Assembly (NCBI GenBank): GCA_003501835.1
Contig: DNOU01000238.1
Coordinates: forward strand, 1-5,656
DNA from: Anaerolineaceae bacterium
GTDB lineage: Bacteria > Chloroflexota > Anaerolineae > Anaerolineales > Anaerolineaceae
Direction of reading: 5' to 3'
Length of the DNA: 5,656 nt
Shown here: positions 1 through 5,656 of the stretch, piece after piece
Layout of the letters: each line of letters begins with the position of its first letter
How positions within the stretch are numbered: position 1 is the first letter of the stretch
Position numbers and translations under genes: made by a program
The notes under the pieces: generated by a model
Told to the model about the DNA's origin: nothing
Seen by the model: the letters and a program-made list of their open reading frames with translations, nothing else
The model's database searches: none

Positions 1-594
1 AACATCGCCATCTATGGTATCCCCAAGGAAAACGACCAGGGCTGGGTGGGCGGTCCCATCATCGGACGCGGCAATTTCATGCCAGCCTATGTCACCGGGC
101 TCGATCCTGAGACCGGGCAGGGTACGCGCTCGGTCGTCCATTACACCACGGGCTGCGAAGCCCTGGATATTGAAATTGATAAGGAAACCGGCAAGATCAC
201 AGTTCTGAAAGCAGCCGCCTCATTCGACGTGGGTCATGCCATCAATCCGACGCTCGTCAAATCGCAGATCGAAGGCGGGTTTGTGCAGGGGTTGAGCTCG
301 GCAATGTTCGAAGAGATCAAGCTCAAAAATGGCGTTACCACCAATCCAAGCTTTGTCGATTACCGCATTGCCACCGCACCTGATGTGGACTTCCCCATTG
401 AAACTCCCTATGTCGAAGTTCCGCAGGATGATGGTCCTTGGGGTGCCCGTGGTGTGGGCGAACATCCCATGGTTCCGACCATTGCAGCCCTGGGGAACGC
501 CATTTACGACGCCACCGGCTTGCGGCTGCCCGGACCACCCTATTCAGCTGAGAAGATTTATCTTGCCATGCTGGATGCGGGACTGGTGAAATAA
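1..594 (+). CDS. Xanthine dehydrogenase-family molybdenum hydroxylase, large (Mo-binding) subunit, C-terminal part
   Basis: This is the last 197 residues of a gene that begins left of the window; the reading frame is open from base 1 to the TAA at 592-594. Seen: the family's C-terminal molybdopterin-domain motifs in order, namely GGPIIGRG (fragment residues 17-24), FDVGHAINP (75-83), QIEGGFVQGL (89-98) and GARGVGE (148-154). Known: the Glu that ends the last motif is the general base next to the Mo centre in this family (Glu1261 of bovine xanthine oxidoreductase), so the fragment looks catalytically intact. Members hydroxylate purines, nicotinate, aldehydes and other compounds in the cytoplasm, passing electrons to FeS and FAD partners that are not visible here. 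The residues that set substrate choice lie mostly upstream. Inference: the deaminase-like gene and nucleoside-type importer beside it favour a purine or similar N-heterocycle. The family is near certain; the substrate is not. Confidence 0.93.
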   Translation, partial: NIAIYGIPKENDQGWVGGPIIGRGNFMPAYVTGLDPETGQGTRSVVHYTTGCEALDIEIDKETGKITVLKAAASFDVGHAINPTLVKSQIEGGFVQGLSSAMFEEIKLKNGVTTNPSFVDYRIATAPDVDFPIETPYVEVPQDDGPWGARGVGEHPMVPTIAALGNAIYDATGLRLPGPPYSAEKIYLAMLDAGLVK

Positions 595-596
595 AC

Positions 597-630
597 AAAA
601 ACTGCTGGAGACAAAACTCCAGCAGTTTTT
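597..630 (+). terminator. Intrinsic terminator after the molybdenum hydroxylase gene
   Basis: A perfect 10-bp stem (601-610 with 617-626, ACTGCTGGAG / CTCCAGCAGT) has a 6-base loop (ACAAAA). It is lengthened by A597-600 pairing with the T run at 627-630, and the Ts act as the tail. It starts two bases after the stop codon at 592-594. The A run on the left and T run on the right could also let it work on the opposite strand. Confidence 0.92.
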
Positions 631-656
631 CTACATTGAATATCAAGTTTATCGAG

Positions 657-663
657 AAAGAGG
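657..663 (+). promoter_or_regulatory. Ribosome binding site that fixes the amidohydrolase start
   Basis: AAAGAGG lies 5 bases before the ATG at 669. The same frame can be read from a TTG at 636, but that codon is only six bases past the terminator T run, has no Shine-Dalgarno site, and would add residues with no counterpart in the family. The ATG at 669 is therefore preferred. Confidence 0.8.
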
Positions 664-668
664 TCACC

Positions 669-1910
669 ATGGCAGAAAACCACGAATTGATCATCCGCAA
701 TGCTGTTTTACGATCCGGCGAAAAAGTCGACATTGCCATTTCAGACGGCAAGATCGCAGCCATTGCCCCCAGGTTGGATGTGAAAGCAGCCGCTGAAATC
801 GACGCAGCCGGCAACCTGGTAACAGAATCTTTCGTCAATACCCACCTGCATTTGTGCAAGGTGTACACCCTGATGATGATGGATGAAGCCGCCCTCAAGG
901 ACTACCACGGTGCTGATATGGGCAAAGCCATGACCGCCATCGAAGCAGCCATGAAGGTGAAAGAAAATTACGACGAGCGCTGGATCATCAAGAATGTGCG
1001 CAAAGCGGTCGCCCTTGCCGGTCGTTACGGCTGCACCCATATCCGCGCCTTTGCCGATGTGGATTCGAAAGCAAAGCTGGAAGGCGTCAAAGCCTTGCTC
1101 AAAGCCCGCGAAGAATTCAAAGGCATTGTTGATATCCAGGTTGTGGCATTTGCCCAGGACGGCCTGGTGCGCGAACCCGGTGCCGAGAAACTGCTGCGCG
1201 AAGCGATGCAACTGGGTTGTGATGTGGTTGGCGGCATCCCCTGGATCGAGTACACCGATGCAGCCATTGCCGAGCATGTGCGCATCTGCTTTGAAATTGC
1301 CAAAGAATTCAACAAGCCCGTATCCATGCTGGTGGATGACGCCGGTGACAATGGACTGCGTTCCCTGGAAGTGATGGCTCTCGAGACCATTAAAACCGGC
1401 TGGCAGGGCAGGTCACTCGCCCATCATGCGCGCGCCATGTCGCTCTATCCGAAACCCTACCTGCAAAAACTTGCCCATCTCCTGAAGGAAGCAGGCATGG
1501 GACTGGTGTCTGATCCCCACACCGGTCCGCTGCACGCCCGGGTGCGCGAACTGCAAGAGGAGAAGGTACCCGTGTGTCTTGGTCAGGATGATATTTCCGA
1601 CGCGTACTACCCGTATGGCCGCAACAACATGCTCGAGGTTGCTTTCATTAATTCCCACTTACTCTGGTATACCACGCACGAGGACATGGAAACCCTGTAC
1701 GATATGGTGACCACCATTGCCGCGAAGTGCATTGGTGTGGAAGACTTTGGCATCCAGGTGGGCAACACTGCCAATCTCGTTGTGCTCGATCAACCCAATG
1801 TGCTGGAGGCGCTGCGTTTCCATGAACGCCCGGCAGTGGTTGTCAGCCACGGGAAGGTGGTGGATCAGGCTCTGATGGACAAGATCTACCTGGAAAATAG
1901 CAAAAAGTAA
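669..1910 (+). CDS. Cytosine deaminase-like amidohydrolase with atypical strand-5 metal site
   Basis: The protein is 413 residues, the usual length for the CodA-type (COG0402) branch of the amidohydrolase superfamily, which deaminates or hydrolyses ring compounds in the cytoplasm at a metal centre. Seen: an N-terminal beta part (about 1-50), then NTHLHL with the HxH metal pair H59/H61; IQVVAFAQDGL (156-166; Q163 matches CodA Q156); DVVGGIPWIEY (185-195); LAHHARAMSLY (250-260; H253 matches CodA H246); and CLGQDDISDAYYPYG (303-317; D307/D308 match CodA D313/D314). The C-terminal GIQVGNTANLVVLD (361-374) closes the beta sandwich. Odd: where CodA has His214 and Glu217 on strand 5, this protein reads KPVSMLVDDAGDN (216-228) with neither residue. 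It is therefore probably not a true cytosine deaminase. Inference: it acts on a purine, pyrimidine or related ring, next to the molybdenum hydroxylase and importer genes. Only 38 bases separate it from the terminator upstream, leaving little room for its own promoter. Fold certain, reaction unknown. Confidence 0.88.
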   Translation: MAENHELIIRNAVLRSGEKVDIAISDGKIAAIAPRLDVKAAAEIDAAGNLVTESFVNTHLHLCKVYTLMMMDEAALKDYHGADMGKAMTAIEAAMKVKENYDERWIIKNVRKAVALAGRYGCTHIRAFADVDSKAKLEGVKALLKAREEFKGIVDIQVVAFAQDGLVREPGAEKLLREAMQLGCDVVGGIPWIEYTDAAIAEHVRICFEIAKEFNKPVSMLVDDAGDNGLRSLEVMALETIKTGWQGRSLAHHARAMSLYPKPYLQKLAHLLKEAGMGLVSDPHTGPLHARVRELQEEKVPVCLGQDDISDAYYPYGRNNMLEVAFINSHLLWYTTHEDMETLYDMVTTIAAKCIGVEDFGIQVGNTANLVVLDQPNVLEALRFHERPAVVVSHGKVVDQALMDKIYLENSKK

Positions 1911-1931
1911 TCCAAAACGATGTCACATTTC

Positions 1932-1971
1932 AATACCGCAGGGGGAAGCGAACCTTCACCTGCGGTATTTT
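1932..1971 (+). terminator. Probable intrinsic terminator after the amidohydrolase gene
   Basis: A perfect 11-bp stem, AATACCGCAGG (1932-1942) with CCTGCGGTATT (1959-1969), encloses a 16-base loop in which GAAG (1945-1948) can pair with CTTC (1954-1957). The T run is short (TTTT, 1968-1971, partly in the stem) and then broken by GATGG, so termination may be weaker than at the other two hairpins. It separates the amidohydrolase from the promoter of the importer genes. Confidence 0.75.
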
Positions 1972-1976
1972 GATGG

Positions 1977-1988
1977 TGACAAAAGTCA
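1977..1988. promoter_or_regulatory. Short inverted repeat upstream of the promoter, possible regulator site
   Basis: TGAC (1977-1980) and GTCA (1985-1988) flank AAAA, giving a small dyad that ends 23 bases before the -35 box. The position would suit an activator or a repressor, but 4-base arms occur often by chance and no regulator gene is in the window. Weakly supported. Confidence 0.2.
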
Positions 1989-2011
1989 TTGTAATATCAG
2001 GGAGTTTTTGA

Positions 2012-2040
2012 TTGACAAGCTATTTGGAAATTTATATAGT
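2012..2040 (+). promoter_or_regulatory. Sigma-70-type promoter of the importer operon
   Basis: TTGACA (2012-2017) is a perfect -35 box. After a 17-base spacer comes TATAGT (2035-2040), five of six matches to the -10 consensus. The region is AT-rich and lies just past the preceding terminator-like hairpin. The predicted RNA start is near 2047, which would give an untranslated leader of about 267 bases before the lipoprotein ATG at 2314. No transcript data are available, so this is a sequence-only call, but it is the best promoter in the window. Confidence 0.75.
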
Positions 2041-2051
2041 TGATTCAATCA
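2041..2051. promoter_or_regulatory. Dyad at the predicted transcription start, possible operator
   Basis: TGATT (2041-2045), a single C, then AATCA (2047-2051) form a perfect small inverted repeat directly next to the -10 box, where a repressor would block initiation. The arms are short, so chance is possible, and the cognate regulator is not in view. Confidence 0.25.
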
Positions 2052-2313
2052 TTTCCCTCATAGGCAACAGGAGAATAGCTCGCTTCTCATTTCAGCACTT
2101 GACCAAAGCACCCGGCTCGTTCATCCAATGGATCAAGCCTGAACCGCGAGATGCCATCCCTGAAGCAGACTCGCAAAGTAATTTGGACATCCATGAAGCG
2201 GCTACCCCCAGGTTCATCCACCAGGACGAGTTCAAGGAGGAGGAAAAAGTCAATCTACCAAACACGAAACTTTCCAGTCATCTCAATCCATTTGTTTATT
2301 CGGGAGGAAAAGA
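2047..2313 (+). other. Long non-coding leader of the importer operon
   Basis: About 267 bases lie between the predicted RNA start and the lipoprotein gene, and I find no convincing gene in them. Possible local folds: GAGAA/TTCTC (2071-2075 with 2084-2088); a hairpin GCGAG-A-TGC (2146-2154) with GCA-GA-CTCGC (2165-2174); and a longer-range pairing TGAACC/GGTTCA (2140-2145 with 2211-2216) that would enclose that hairpin. A Shine-Dalgarno-like AAGGAGGAGG (2234-2243) has no start codon at usable distance. None of the riboswitch consensus sequences I know (purine, guanidine, THF, T-box) fits. The leader could be an undescribed control RNA or simply unconstrained sequence. Confidence 0.45.
2302..2307 (+). 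promoter_or_regulatory. Ribosome binding site of the lipoprotein gene
   Basis: GGGAGG ends 6 bases before the ATG at 2314. It decides the start: from this ATG the protein begins with a proper lipoprotein signal peptide. Confidence 0.85.
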
Positions 2314-3327
2314 ATGTCAAAGAAATTGGTACCAGTTTTGATTGCTGTGCTCATCATCGCGTCCCTCGTTGCCGGATGTGCGAACACCGGCACCGGCACA
2401 ACCGGCGGGGAGAAGGTCAAGGTATTTGGTGCCTTTGCCACCCCCATCGAAGAACCCTGGGATGGTGTTATCCATCAGGCGCTCAATGCTGCCAAAGATG
2501 CCGGCAAGATTGACTACACCTATACCGAGAATATTGGCTATTCCGGTGATATGGAACGCATTCTGCGTGAAGTTGCTGACCAGCAAAAGCCCGATATCAT
2601 CATGGGTGATGCCTTCGGTAACGAAGAAGCAGTGCGCCGCGTCGCCAAGGACTATCCCGACATTGCTTTCGCTTTTGGCTCTGGTCTTGGTCCAGCAGAT
2701 CCCAACTTCTCAGTTTTTGACAACTGGATCCAGGAACCTGCATACCTCGCTGGCATGCTCGCCGGTGGAATGAGCAAATCCGGTATCGTGGGTGTTGTGG
2801 GTGGATACCCTGTTCCCGAAGTCAACCGGCTGGTCAACGCTTTCATCAAGGGCGCCAAAGAGGTCAATCCTGATGTAAAAGTTCTGGTCGCCTTTATCAA
2901 CAGCTGGTTTGATCCTGCTGCTGCCAAGGAAGCCGCTCTGGCACAGGTGGATGGCGGAGCTGATGTGCTCTTCGCTGAGCGCTTCGGTGTCATTGATGCT
3001 GCCAAGGAAAAAGGCATCCTGGCGATCGGCAACATGAGTGATCAGAATTCGCTTGCCCCTGATACCGTCATTACCAGTCCGGTATGGGATATGGCACCTA
3101 CGGTGGAATACCTGGTCAACCAGGTCAATGCCGGAAGCTACACCGCCATGGATCTCAAGGACTTCAGCATGATGGCAAAGGGCGGCGCTTCACTGGCTCC
3201 CTTCCACAGTCTCGAAAGCAAGATTCCGGCTGACCTGCTGGCAAAGGTGACTCAAAAGCAGGCAGATATCAAATCCGGTCTCTTCCGTGTCGATGTGGAC
3301 GAAGCACAACCCGCCGCAGTAAATTAG
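2314..3327 (+). CDS. BMP/PnrA-family substrate-binding lipoprotein of a nucleoside-type ABC importer
   Basis: The protein is 337 residues, normal for the Bmp family (periplasmic-binding-protein-like fold, two lobes), which captures nucleosides or related ligands outside the membrane and delivers them to the permease. Seen: a signal peptide with KK (3-4), a hydrophobic stretch (5-20) and a lipobox ending VAGC, so Cys22 should be lipid-modified and become the mature N-terminus. A Gly/Thr-rich linker follows (23-33). Family blocks follow in order: VKVFGAFATPIEEPWD (35-50), the lobe-1 start; QEPAYLAGMLAG (140-151); GIVGVVGGYPVPEVNRLV (157-174); NSWFDPAAAKEAA (196-208); and GGADVLFAERFGVIDAA (214-230). 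Neighbours: the ATPase and permease genes follow directly, and its own promoter with a long leader precedes it. A strong hairpin just after its stop would let it be made in excess over the membrane parts, as is usual for binding proteins. The ligand is inferred from family and from the catabolic genes upstream; other small molecules are possible. Confidence 0.93.
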   Translation: MSKKLVPVLIAVLIIASLVAGCANTGTGTTGGEKVKVFGAFATPIEEPWDGVIHQALNAAKDAGKIDYTYTENIGYSGDMERILREVADQQKPDIIMGDAFGNEEAVRRVAKDYPDIAFAFGSGLGPADPNFSVFDNWIQEPAYLAGMLAGGMSKSGIVGVVGGYPVPEVNRLVNAFIKGAKEVNPDVKVLVAFINSWFDPAAAKEAALAQVDGGADVLFAERFGVIDAAKEKGILAIGNMSDQNSLAPDTVITSPVWDMAPTVEYLVNQVNAGSYTAMDLKDFSMMAKGGASLAPFHSLESKIPADLLAKVTQKQADIKSGLFRVDVDEAQPAAVN

Positions 3328-3339
3328 CTTTTCGATAGG

Positions 3340-3374
3340 GGCGGTAGGCGGATCACCGCCTACCGCCTTTTATT
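3340..3374 (+). terminator. Strong hairpin with T tail between binding protein and ATPase genes
   Basis: A perfect GC-rich 12-bp stem, GGCGGTAGGCGG (3340-3351) with CCGCCTACCGCC (3356-3367), has a 4-base loop ATCA and is followed by TTTTATT. By form it is an intrinsic terminator, but it stands inside what should be one transporter operon, 11 bases before the next ATG. The likely role is partial termination or protection of the upstream mRNA end. Confidence 0.88.
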
Positions 3375-3385
3375 AAGGATGGATT

Positions 3386-4870
3386 ATGTACGCAGTGGAG
3401 ATGCAGGGCATTACAAAGCAATTTGGCAATGTTCTGGCCAACAACAATGTGCATTTTTGCCTGGAAAAGCAAGAAATTCATGCCCTTTTGGGTGAAAATG
3501 GCGCAGGAAAAACGACGTTAATGCGCATCCTTTATGGTCTTTACAGGGCAGATGCCAGCGAGATCTTTATTGATGGTCAGAAGGTAGAGGTCAACTCACC
3601 CAAACAGGCGATACAAGCCGGCGTCGGCATGGTGACACAGCATTTCACCCTTGTTCCCACCTTAACCGTTGCTGAAAACATCGTATTGGGCTACCACAAC
3701 AAAGCCACCGTATCCAAAAACGAAATCGAAGCCAGCGTTAAAGAAGCATCTGAAAAGTATGGCATTCATGTCGACCCAGCCTCACTGGTGCGGCAGCTTT
3801 CTGTCGGTGAACGGCAGCGGGTAGAGATCTTAAAAGCCCTCTATCGTAATGCCAGAATCTTGATCATGGACGAACCCACCGCAGTCCTCGTTCCTCAGGA
3901 AGTTGATGTCCTATTCGAGTCCCTTCTTCGTCTGGTTAAATCTGGACTCTCTGTGATCTTTATCAGCCACAAACTCAATGAAGTGATGGCTGTTTGCGAC
4001 CGCATTACCGTTCTGCGGGATGGACGGGTGACCGGCACCGTTCGCAAGGAAGATACAACCCAACAGCAGCTTGCCAATATGATGGTAGGGCGCGAGACCT
4101 TCGGCATTAACCGCCAGGGAACGCGTGATACCGGTCAGGTGATCTATTCTGTGAAAGACCTGAGCGTGATCAACCCCCAGGGGTTGAAAGTGCTCAAAGA
4201 GGTCACCTTTGATGTTCATGCAGGCGAAATCCTGGGGGTGGCAGGCGTCTCGGGAAATGGTCAATCGGAATTGACCGAAGTGTTGACGGGTCTTCTCAAA
4301 CCCACCAGCGGCAGCGTGACCCTGGATGGAAAGGACCTGACCCATGCCGAACCTGCTGAAATCAGCAATGCCGGCGTCGGACGCACACCCGAAGACCGTC
4401 ATGAAGGTTCGATCGGGGACCTCACGGTCGCCGAAAACCTTGCGCTGGAAGAGCTGGACAAATTCACCCACAATGGCATGCTCGACAACGCCAGGATCCT
4501 GGAAAACGCAAAGAAATACATTGCTGAATTTCAGATCAAAGCCTCTCCCAATGACCGCTTGCGTACGCTTTCCGGCGGCAATATGCAAAAGGTGATCCTG
4601 GCGCGTGCGCTTTGCCGCAGACCCAGGGTGGTGATTGCCTCGCAACCTACACGCGGCCTGGATGTTGGTGCGACGGAATATGTGCGCAAGAAGTTGCTTT
4701 CTGAGCGCGACCGCGGAGCAGGTGTCCTGCTCCTCTCTGAAGATCTTGACGAGATTTTGTCTCTTTCAGATCGGATTGCAGTGATTTACGAAGGCTGCAT
4801 CAGAGGGATCATCCCGGCTGCTGAAGCCACTGCCGAAAAACTTGGCTTGATGATGGCGGGCGCCTGTTAA
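3386..4870 (+). CDS. ABC transporter ATP-binding protein, two fused ATPase domains (NupO/RbsA-like)
   Basis: The 494-residue protein has the length and double-domain plan of the ATPases that serve BMP-type nucleoside importers and simple-sugar importers; it powers transport from the cytoplasmic face. Domain 1 (about 1-235) is complete: Walker A GENGAGKTT (36-44), Q-loop Q85 in MVTQHFTLVPTLTVAENI, signature LSVGERQ (138-144), Walker B ILIMDEPT (158-165) with Glu163, and switch His195. Domain 2 (about 250-494) keeps the signature LSGGNMQ (395-401), but its Walker A reads GVSGNGQSE (287-295) without the Lys. Its Walker B reads VVIASQPTRGLD (415-426) with Gln420 in place of the catalytic Glu, and SED (451-453) replaces the switch His. 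Known: such a degenerate second half is usual in this family, so only one site should hydrolyse ATP well. MVTQHF and the ASQPTRGLDVGA block favour the nucleoside (BMP) class over RbsA. The start has AAGGA at 3375-3379, 6 bases before the ATG. The permease gene follows after 19 bases. Confidence 0.94.
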   Translation: MYAVEMQGITKQFGNVLANNNVHFCLEKQEIHALLGENGAGKTTLMRILYGLYRADASEIFIDGQKVEVNSPKQAIQAGVGMVTQHFTLVPTLTVAENIVLGYHNKATVSKNEIEASVKEASEKYGIHVDPASLVRQLSVGERQRVEILKALYRNARILIMDEPTAVLVPQEVDVLFESLLRLVKSGLSVIFISHKLNEVMAVCDRITVLRDGRVTGTVRKEDTTQQQLANMMVGRETFGINRQGTRDTGQVIYSVKDLSVINPQGLKVLKEVTFDVHAGEILGVAGVSGNGQSELTEVLTGLLKPTSGSVTLDGKDLTHAEPAEISNAGVGRTPEDRHEGSIGDLTVAENLALEELDKFTHNGMLDNARILENAKKYIAEFQIKASPNDRLRTLSGGNMQKVILARALCRRPRVVIASQPTRGLDVGATEYVRKKLLSERDRGAGVLLLSEDLDEILSLSDRIAVIYEGCIRGIIPAAEATAEKLGLMMAGAC

Positions 4871-4889
4871 GGCGAAAAGGAGAGGCTCA

Positions 4890-5656
4890 ATGCTAAAACT
4901 CAAAGTTGAACGTGCTCCTGCGCCAAGATGGGCAGTCACCATCATTCCGGTCGTGGCAGTTCTGGTTACGTTTTTAATCAGTTCAATCCTGGTGATCCTG
5001 GCAGACGCCAATCCGTTTGCTGCTTTTTACAACTTCATCGTCACACCGCTTTCCAGCAAATTCTCGGCACTGGAAGTGCTGGTCAAATCCACACCCCTGA
5101 TCCTCACAGGCATGGCAGTCACCTTTGCCTTCACCTCTGGATACTTCAACATCGGGGCGGAAGGTCAGCTTTACGCCGGGGCGATTGCCGCCACCTGGGT
5201 GGGCATCACCTTCACTGAAGCGTCCTCCATCGTAATCATCCCCTTGATGATCATCGCAGGTTGTGTGGGCGGTTTGCTCTGGGCGTTGATCCCGGCGCTT
5301 CTCAAGGTGAAACTCAAAGTGGATGAAGTGGTCACCACGCTGCTGATGAACTCGATCATCATGTATTTCATCAGTTGGCTGCTTAACGGTCCATGGCGTA
5401 GTCCAGTATCCGGGTGGCCGCAGTCTCCCGAGATCAGCGAGGCAGCACATTTCCTGCGGCTGGTACCCAAATCCCGCTTGCACATTGGGTTTATTATCGC
5501 CCTGGTAGTCGTTGTGCTGGTCTACATCCTGATCAAACGGACTCCCCTGGGGCTTAAGATGCGCGCTTCTGGTGCAAGCCTGACCGGCGCAAAATTCGCC
5601 GGCATCGACACCACTAAAACGATGCTCACCGCAGCCCTGGTCAGCGGTGCCATTGC
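4890..5656 (+). CDS. ABC transporter permease, nucleoside-type (NupP-like), N-terminal part
   Basis: The gene is cut by the right edge after 255 codons; full-length relatives are roughly 350 residues. It forms part of the membrane channel of the importer. Seen: a short charged N-terminus (1-14), hydrophobic membrane segments at about 15-38, 68-83, 92-108, 113-138, 148-166 and 199-215, and the family mark GYFNIGAEGQLYAGA (84-98). The block KVDEVVTTLLMNSI (142-155) matches the V[ND]EVxxTLxxN stretch of BMP-type permeases, and TPLGLKMRASGAS (218-230) with AGID (237-240) matches the cytoplasmic loop that likely meets the ATPase. The start is set by AAGGAG (4877-4882), 7 bases before the ATG, and there is no hairpin between this gene and the ATPase, so the two are probably co-translated from one mRNA. 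A second, shorter permease gene is expected just downstream. An ECF or RbsC-type permease is less likely given the NIGAEGQ and EVVTT motifs. Confidence 0.92.
   Translation, partial: MLKLKVERAPAPRWAVTIIPVVAVLVTFLISSILVILADANPFAAFYNFIVTPLSSKFSALEVLVKSTPLILTGMAVTFAFTSGYFNIGAEGQLYAGAIAATWVGITFTEASSIVIIPLMIIAGCVGGLLWALIPALLKVKLKVDEVVTTLLMNSIIMYFISWLLNGPWRSPVSGWPQSPEISEAAHFLRLVPKSRLHIGFIIALVVVVLVYILIKRTPLGLKMRASGASLTGAKFAGIDTTKTMLTAALVSGAI

Noticed and set aside
636..668. Upstream TTG start adding 11 residues to the amidohydrolase
   Set aside because: No ribosome binding site, and it lies almost at the terminator tail; the ATG at 669 has a good site.
335..898. 187-codon open frame on the minus strand
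   Set aside because: It crosses two real genes and the terminator between them, and has no family motifs.
1970..1997. Second promoter candidate, TTGATG with TAATAT
   Set aside because: The -10 box matches only four of six bases, the spacer is 16, and the -35 overlaps the terminator tail; the promoter at 2012-2040 is far better.
2119..2220. Direct repeat GTTCATCCA at 2119-2127 and 2212-2220
   Set aside because: Two copies of nine bases with no regular spacing or flanking symmetry; likely chance.
2252..2262. TCTACC, a core piece of the purine riboswitch, near the lipoprotein gene
   Set aside because: The other conserved pieces (TATAA and ATATGG-type segments, closing stem, two loops that pair) are not found at the right spacing upstream.
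2012..2341. 109-codon open frame across the leader, starting at a TTG
   Set aside because: Its start codon is the -35 box itself, it has no ribosome binding site, its product resembles no family I know, and it runs into the lipoprotein gene in another frame.
3911..4645. 244-codon open frame on the minus strand
   Set aside because: It lies fully inside the well-supported ATPase gene and its product has no recognisable motif, so it is a shadow of codon use.

Overview
The window carries five protein-coding genes, all on the + strand, tightly spaced except for one 403-base gap. Both edges cut a gene. The theme is uptake and breakdown of a nitrogen-containing heterocycle, most likely a purine, pyrimidine or nucleoside. 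The organism is a bacterium of moderate GC content that makes lipoproteins with a classical lipobox and uses strong Shine-Dalgarno sites and a sigma-70-type promoter. Gene content and protein style would suit a Chloroflexota (Anaerolineae-like) or a Firmicute anaerobe. This is a guess, because no phylogenetic marker is present.

Layout: (1) 1-594 is the C-terminal part of a xanthine dehydrogenase-family molybdenum hydroxylase large subunit, ending at a textbook intrinsic terminator (597-630). (2) 669-1910 is a cytosine deaminase-like amidohydrolase, followed by a second terminator-like hairpin (1932-1971). (3) The gap 1911-2313 holds that hairpin, a near-consensus promoter (TTGACA, 17 bases, TATAGT at 2012-2040) and a leader of about 267 bases. 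(4) 2314-3327 is a BMP/PnrA-family lipoprotein (substrate-binding), followed by a perfect 12-bp terminator hairpin. (5) 3386-4870 is the double-domain ATPase of the same transporter. (6) 4890 to the right edge is the first permease of the transporter, cut by the window. A second permease would be expected just outside.

How the parts fit: the lipoprotein, ATPase and permease form a nucleoside-type ABC importer of the BmpA-NupOPQ class. The amidohydrolase would remove an amino group from (or open) the imported base, and the molybdenum hydroxylase would oxidise the ring. The importer genes seem to have their own promoter. Hairpins sit after the first, second and third genes but not between the ATPase and the permease, which suggests graded expression. 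The exact substrate cannot be read from the sequence.

Most notable points: the amidohydrolase follows E. coli CodA closely along its length, yet lacks the strand-5 histidine and the catalytic glutamate at the expected place. The importer operon has a strong promoter with a long leader that matches no riboswitch I recognise. No mobile element, CRISPR array, tRNA or rRNA was seen.
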